Positions 63,168-64,000 of a stretch of DNA of 64,000 nt are shown here, in pieces; positions within the stretch are counted from its first letter, which is position 1; the number at the start of each line of letters is the position of its first letter. Source of the DNA: Lachnospiraceae bacterium (GTDB lineage Bacteria > Bacillota > Clostridia > Lachnospirales > Lachnospiraceae). The notes beneath the pieces were generated by a model. It was not told the origin of the DNA, did not search any database, and saw only the letters and a list, made by a program, of their open reading frames with translations. The stretch lies in contig JAFQBM010000024.1 in the NCBI GenBank assembly GCA_017399685.1, positions 1 through 64,000 on the forward strand. The letters are read 5' to 3'. Position numbers and translations under genes: made by a program.

Positions 63168-63473
63168 ATGATTAAGCATATTATTTTATGGCAGTTAAAG
63201 GATGAATTTGATAAAGCGGAAAAGGAAAAAATAAAATTGGGTATGAAAGAAGGCTTAGAAGGTTTAAAGGGAAAGATTCCGGGTTTAGTGGAAATCCATG
63301 TTCAGACCGAGTCGTTACCTTCTTCCAATGCAGATGTAATGTTAGATTCTGCTTTTGAAAGCGAAGAAGCATTGAAAGCATACGCAATTCATCCGGCACA
63401 TGTAGAAGTTGCGGATAATATGGTAAGACCTTATACAAAATCCCGTTCTTGTCTGGATTTCGAAGCGAAATAA
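63168..63473 (+). CDS. Dabb (stress-responsive A/B barrel) protein
   Basis: A 101-residue single-domain protein: HIILWQLKDEFDKAEKEKI at the start, a GLKGKIPGLVEIHVQTE strand, and AIHPAHVEVADNMVRPY toward the end, matching the ferredoxin-like dimeric Dabb fold. Family members are small stress proteins or enzymes of varied reactions; the function here is unknown. AAGGAG precedes ATG 63168. Confidence 0.9.
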   Translation: MIKHIILWQLKDEFDKAEKEKIKLGMKEGLEGLKGKIPGLVEIHVQTESLPSSNADVMLDSAFESEEALKAYAIHPAHVEVADNMVRPYTKSRSCLDFEAK

Positions 63474-63565
63474 TTGGGAATAAAGACAAGAATTTAAAGT
63501 TCTGTGTGTAAAAGTGATTTTTTGATATTTATGTTAAAAAATAAGTCGAAAGAAGGAGAAGAATT

Positions 63566-63880
63566 ATGTCAGTTCTTAAGATAACAAAGGAAAATTTTGA
63601 AACAGAAGTTATAGAAAATTCTAAGACGGTTTTATTAGATTTTTGGGCGGAATGGTGTCCTCCATGTCGTATGATAGCCCCTGTTCTTGATAAAATTGGA
63701 CAGGAACATGAAGAAATTGTAGTTGGAAAAGTGAATGTGGATGAAGAACGAGGGTTGGCACAAGAGTTTCGGGTTGCTAATATTCCTACTTTGGTGGTAA
63801 TCAAAGATGGTGTGGAAGTGAACCGTTCCGTAGGAGCGATTTCCAGGCAGGAAATATTAGATTTGGTTCAATTATCATAG
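63566..63880 (+). CDS. trxA: Thioredoxin with CPPC active site
   Basis: A 104-residue thioredoxin: VLLDFWAEWCPPCRMIAPVL holds the redox site (about residues 31-34), and NIPTLVVIKDG has the cis-Pro. The active site is CPPC, not the usual CGPC. Length and fold are otherwise standard. GAAGGAG precedes the ATG. A further gene starts 93 bases later. Confidence 0.94.
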   Translation: MSVLKITKENFETEVIENSKTVLLDFWAEWCPPCRMIAPVLDKIGQEHEEIVVGKVNVDEERGLAQEFRVANIPTLVVIKDGVEVNRSVGAISRQEILDLVQLS

Positions 63881-63973
63881 CATTTTGTTACATGAATGGT
63901 TGGAAGTGCAATATGATATGAATCATTTTGTATTGGAATATGAGGTAAATGAGGGAAAGAAGGGGATACAATT

Positions 63974-64000
63974 ATGACAGAAAAAGAATTTGAAAAGGAA
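63974..64000 (+). CDS. Start of an unidentified gene, cut by the window end
   Basis: GAAAGAAGGGGAT then ATG at 63974 opens a frame reading MTEKEFEKE up to the edge. Too short to identify; thioredoxin neighbours are often redox enzymes but nothing here shows it. Confidence 0.4.

Overview
The window is AT-rich chromosome from a low-GC Gram-positive anaerobe, most likely a Lachnospiraceae (class Clostridia) gut bacterium. Supporting signs are strong AGGAGG-type ribosome binding sites, near-consensus sigma-A promoters, the carboxynorspermidine type of polyamine cluster, choline-binding-like cell-wall repeat proteins, LytTR/DUF3021 and PadR/DUF2812 regulatory pairs, a C_GCAxxG_C_C protein, and AAA-ATPase-like/PD-(D/E)XK proteins. 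I see no rRNA, tRNA, CRISPR array, phage or transposase gene, so this is core plus regulatory/accessory chromosome and not one mobile island.

Layout. 1-0.8 kb: 3' end of a Ca2+-type P-ATPase. 0.95-5.1 kb: a CydDC-like heterodimeric ABC exporter with a YgbA-type cysteine-rich protein and a DUF454 membrane protein. 5.1-6.5 kb: a cobalamin-type riboswitch upstream of a DUF4430 lipoprotein and an ECF S component, probably a vitamin B12 uptake unit. 6.5-7.0 kb: a promoter, a well-folded non-coding RNA and a strong terminator. 7.0-13.2 kb: a polyamine operon (arginine decarboxylase, aminopropyltransferase, agmatinase, carboxynorspermidine dehydrogenase and decarboxylase), interrupted by a 196-bp inverted-repeat element. 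13.3-15.1 kb: a Nudix hydrolase, a type I toxin with an antisense-RNA antitoxin, and two small DNA-binding proteins.

15.2-23.6 kb is an accessory and regulatory stretch: two paralogous secreted cell-wall-repeat proteins, a membrane gene broken by an early stop codon, a PadR regulator, a LytTR/DUF3021/ABC module, and an AAA-ATPase-like nuclease-fold protein with a duplicated start. 23.6-28 kb: an SDR oxidoreductase, then a Ytr-like operon (two ABC ATPases, two membrane proteins and a short GntR regulator) behind a promoter overlapped by a 44-bp palindrome. 28-33.7 kb: PadR/DUF2812, a chemoreceptor, and a DUF2207-like/LemA pair. 33.9-41 kb: an ABC exporter, an OmpR-type two-component system and a Bce-type ABC transporter with TTAAGA direct repeats in its promoter.

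41-64 kb is more housekeeping in character: DUF1846, HAD phosphatase, MATE exporter, AzlCD, Nudix, a MocR regulator divergent from a pyridoxal kinase gene, a Cys-tRNA deacylase, a sugar-type binding lipoprotein beside a second chemoreceptor, carB on the minus strand, a C_GCAxxG_C_C protein, an OPT peptide transporter with a PqqD-like protein and an aminoacyl-histidine dipeptidase, a HAD phosphatase, purC on the minus strand, a Dabb protein and a CPPC thioredoxin.

The most interesting signals are the structured RNA at about 6.58-6.81 kb, the compact type I toxin-antitoxin locus at 13.9-14.3 kb, the polyamine operon that pairs an aminopropyltransferase with the carboxynorspermidine enzymes, the array of palindromic operators around small regulators, and a dispersed palindromic repeat present three times. 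Identifications rest on reading motifs by eye; no database search was possible.
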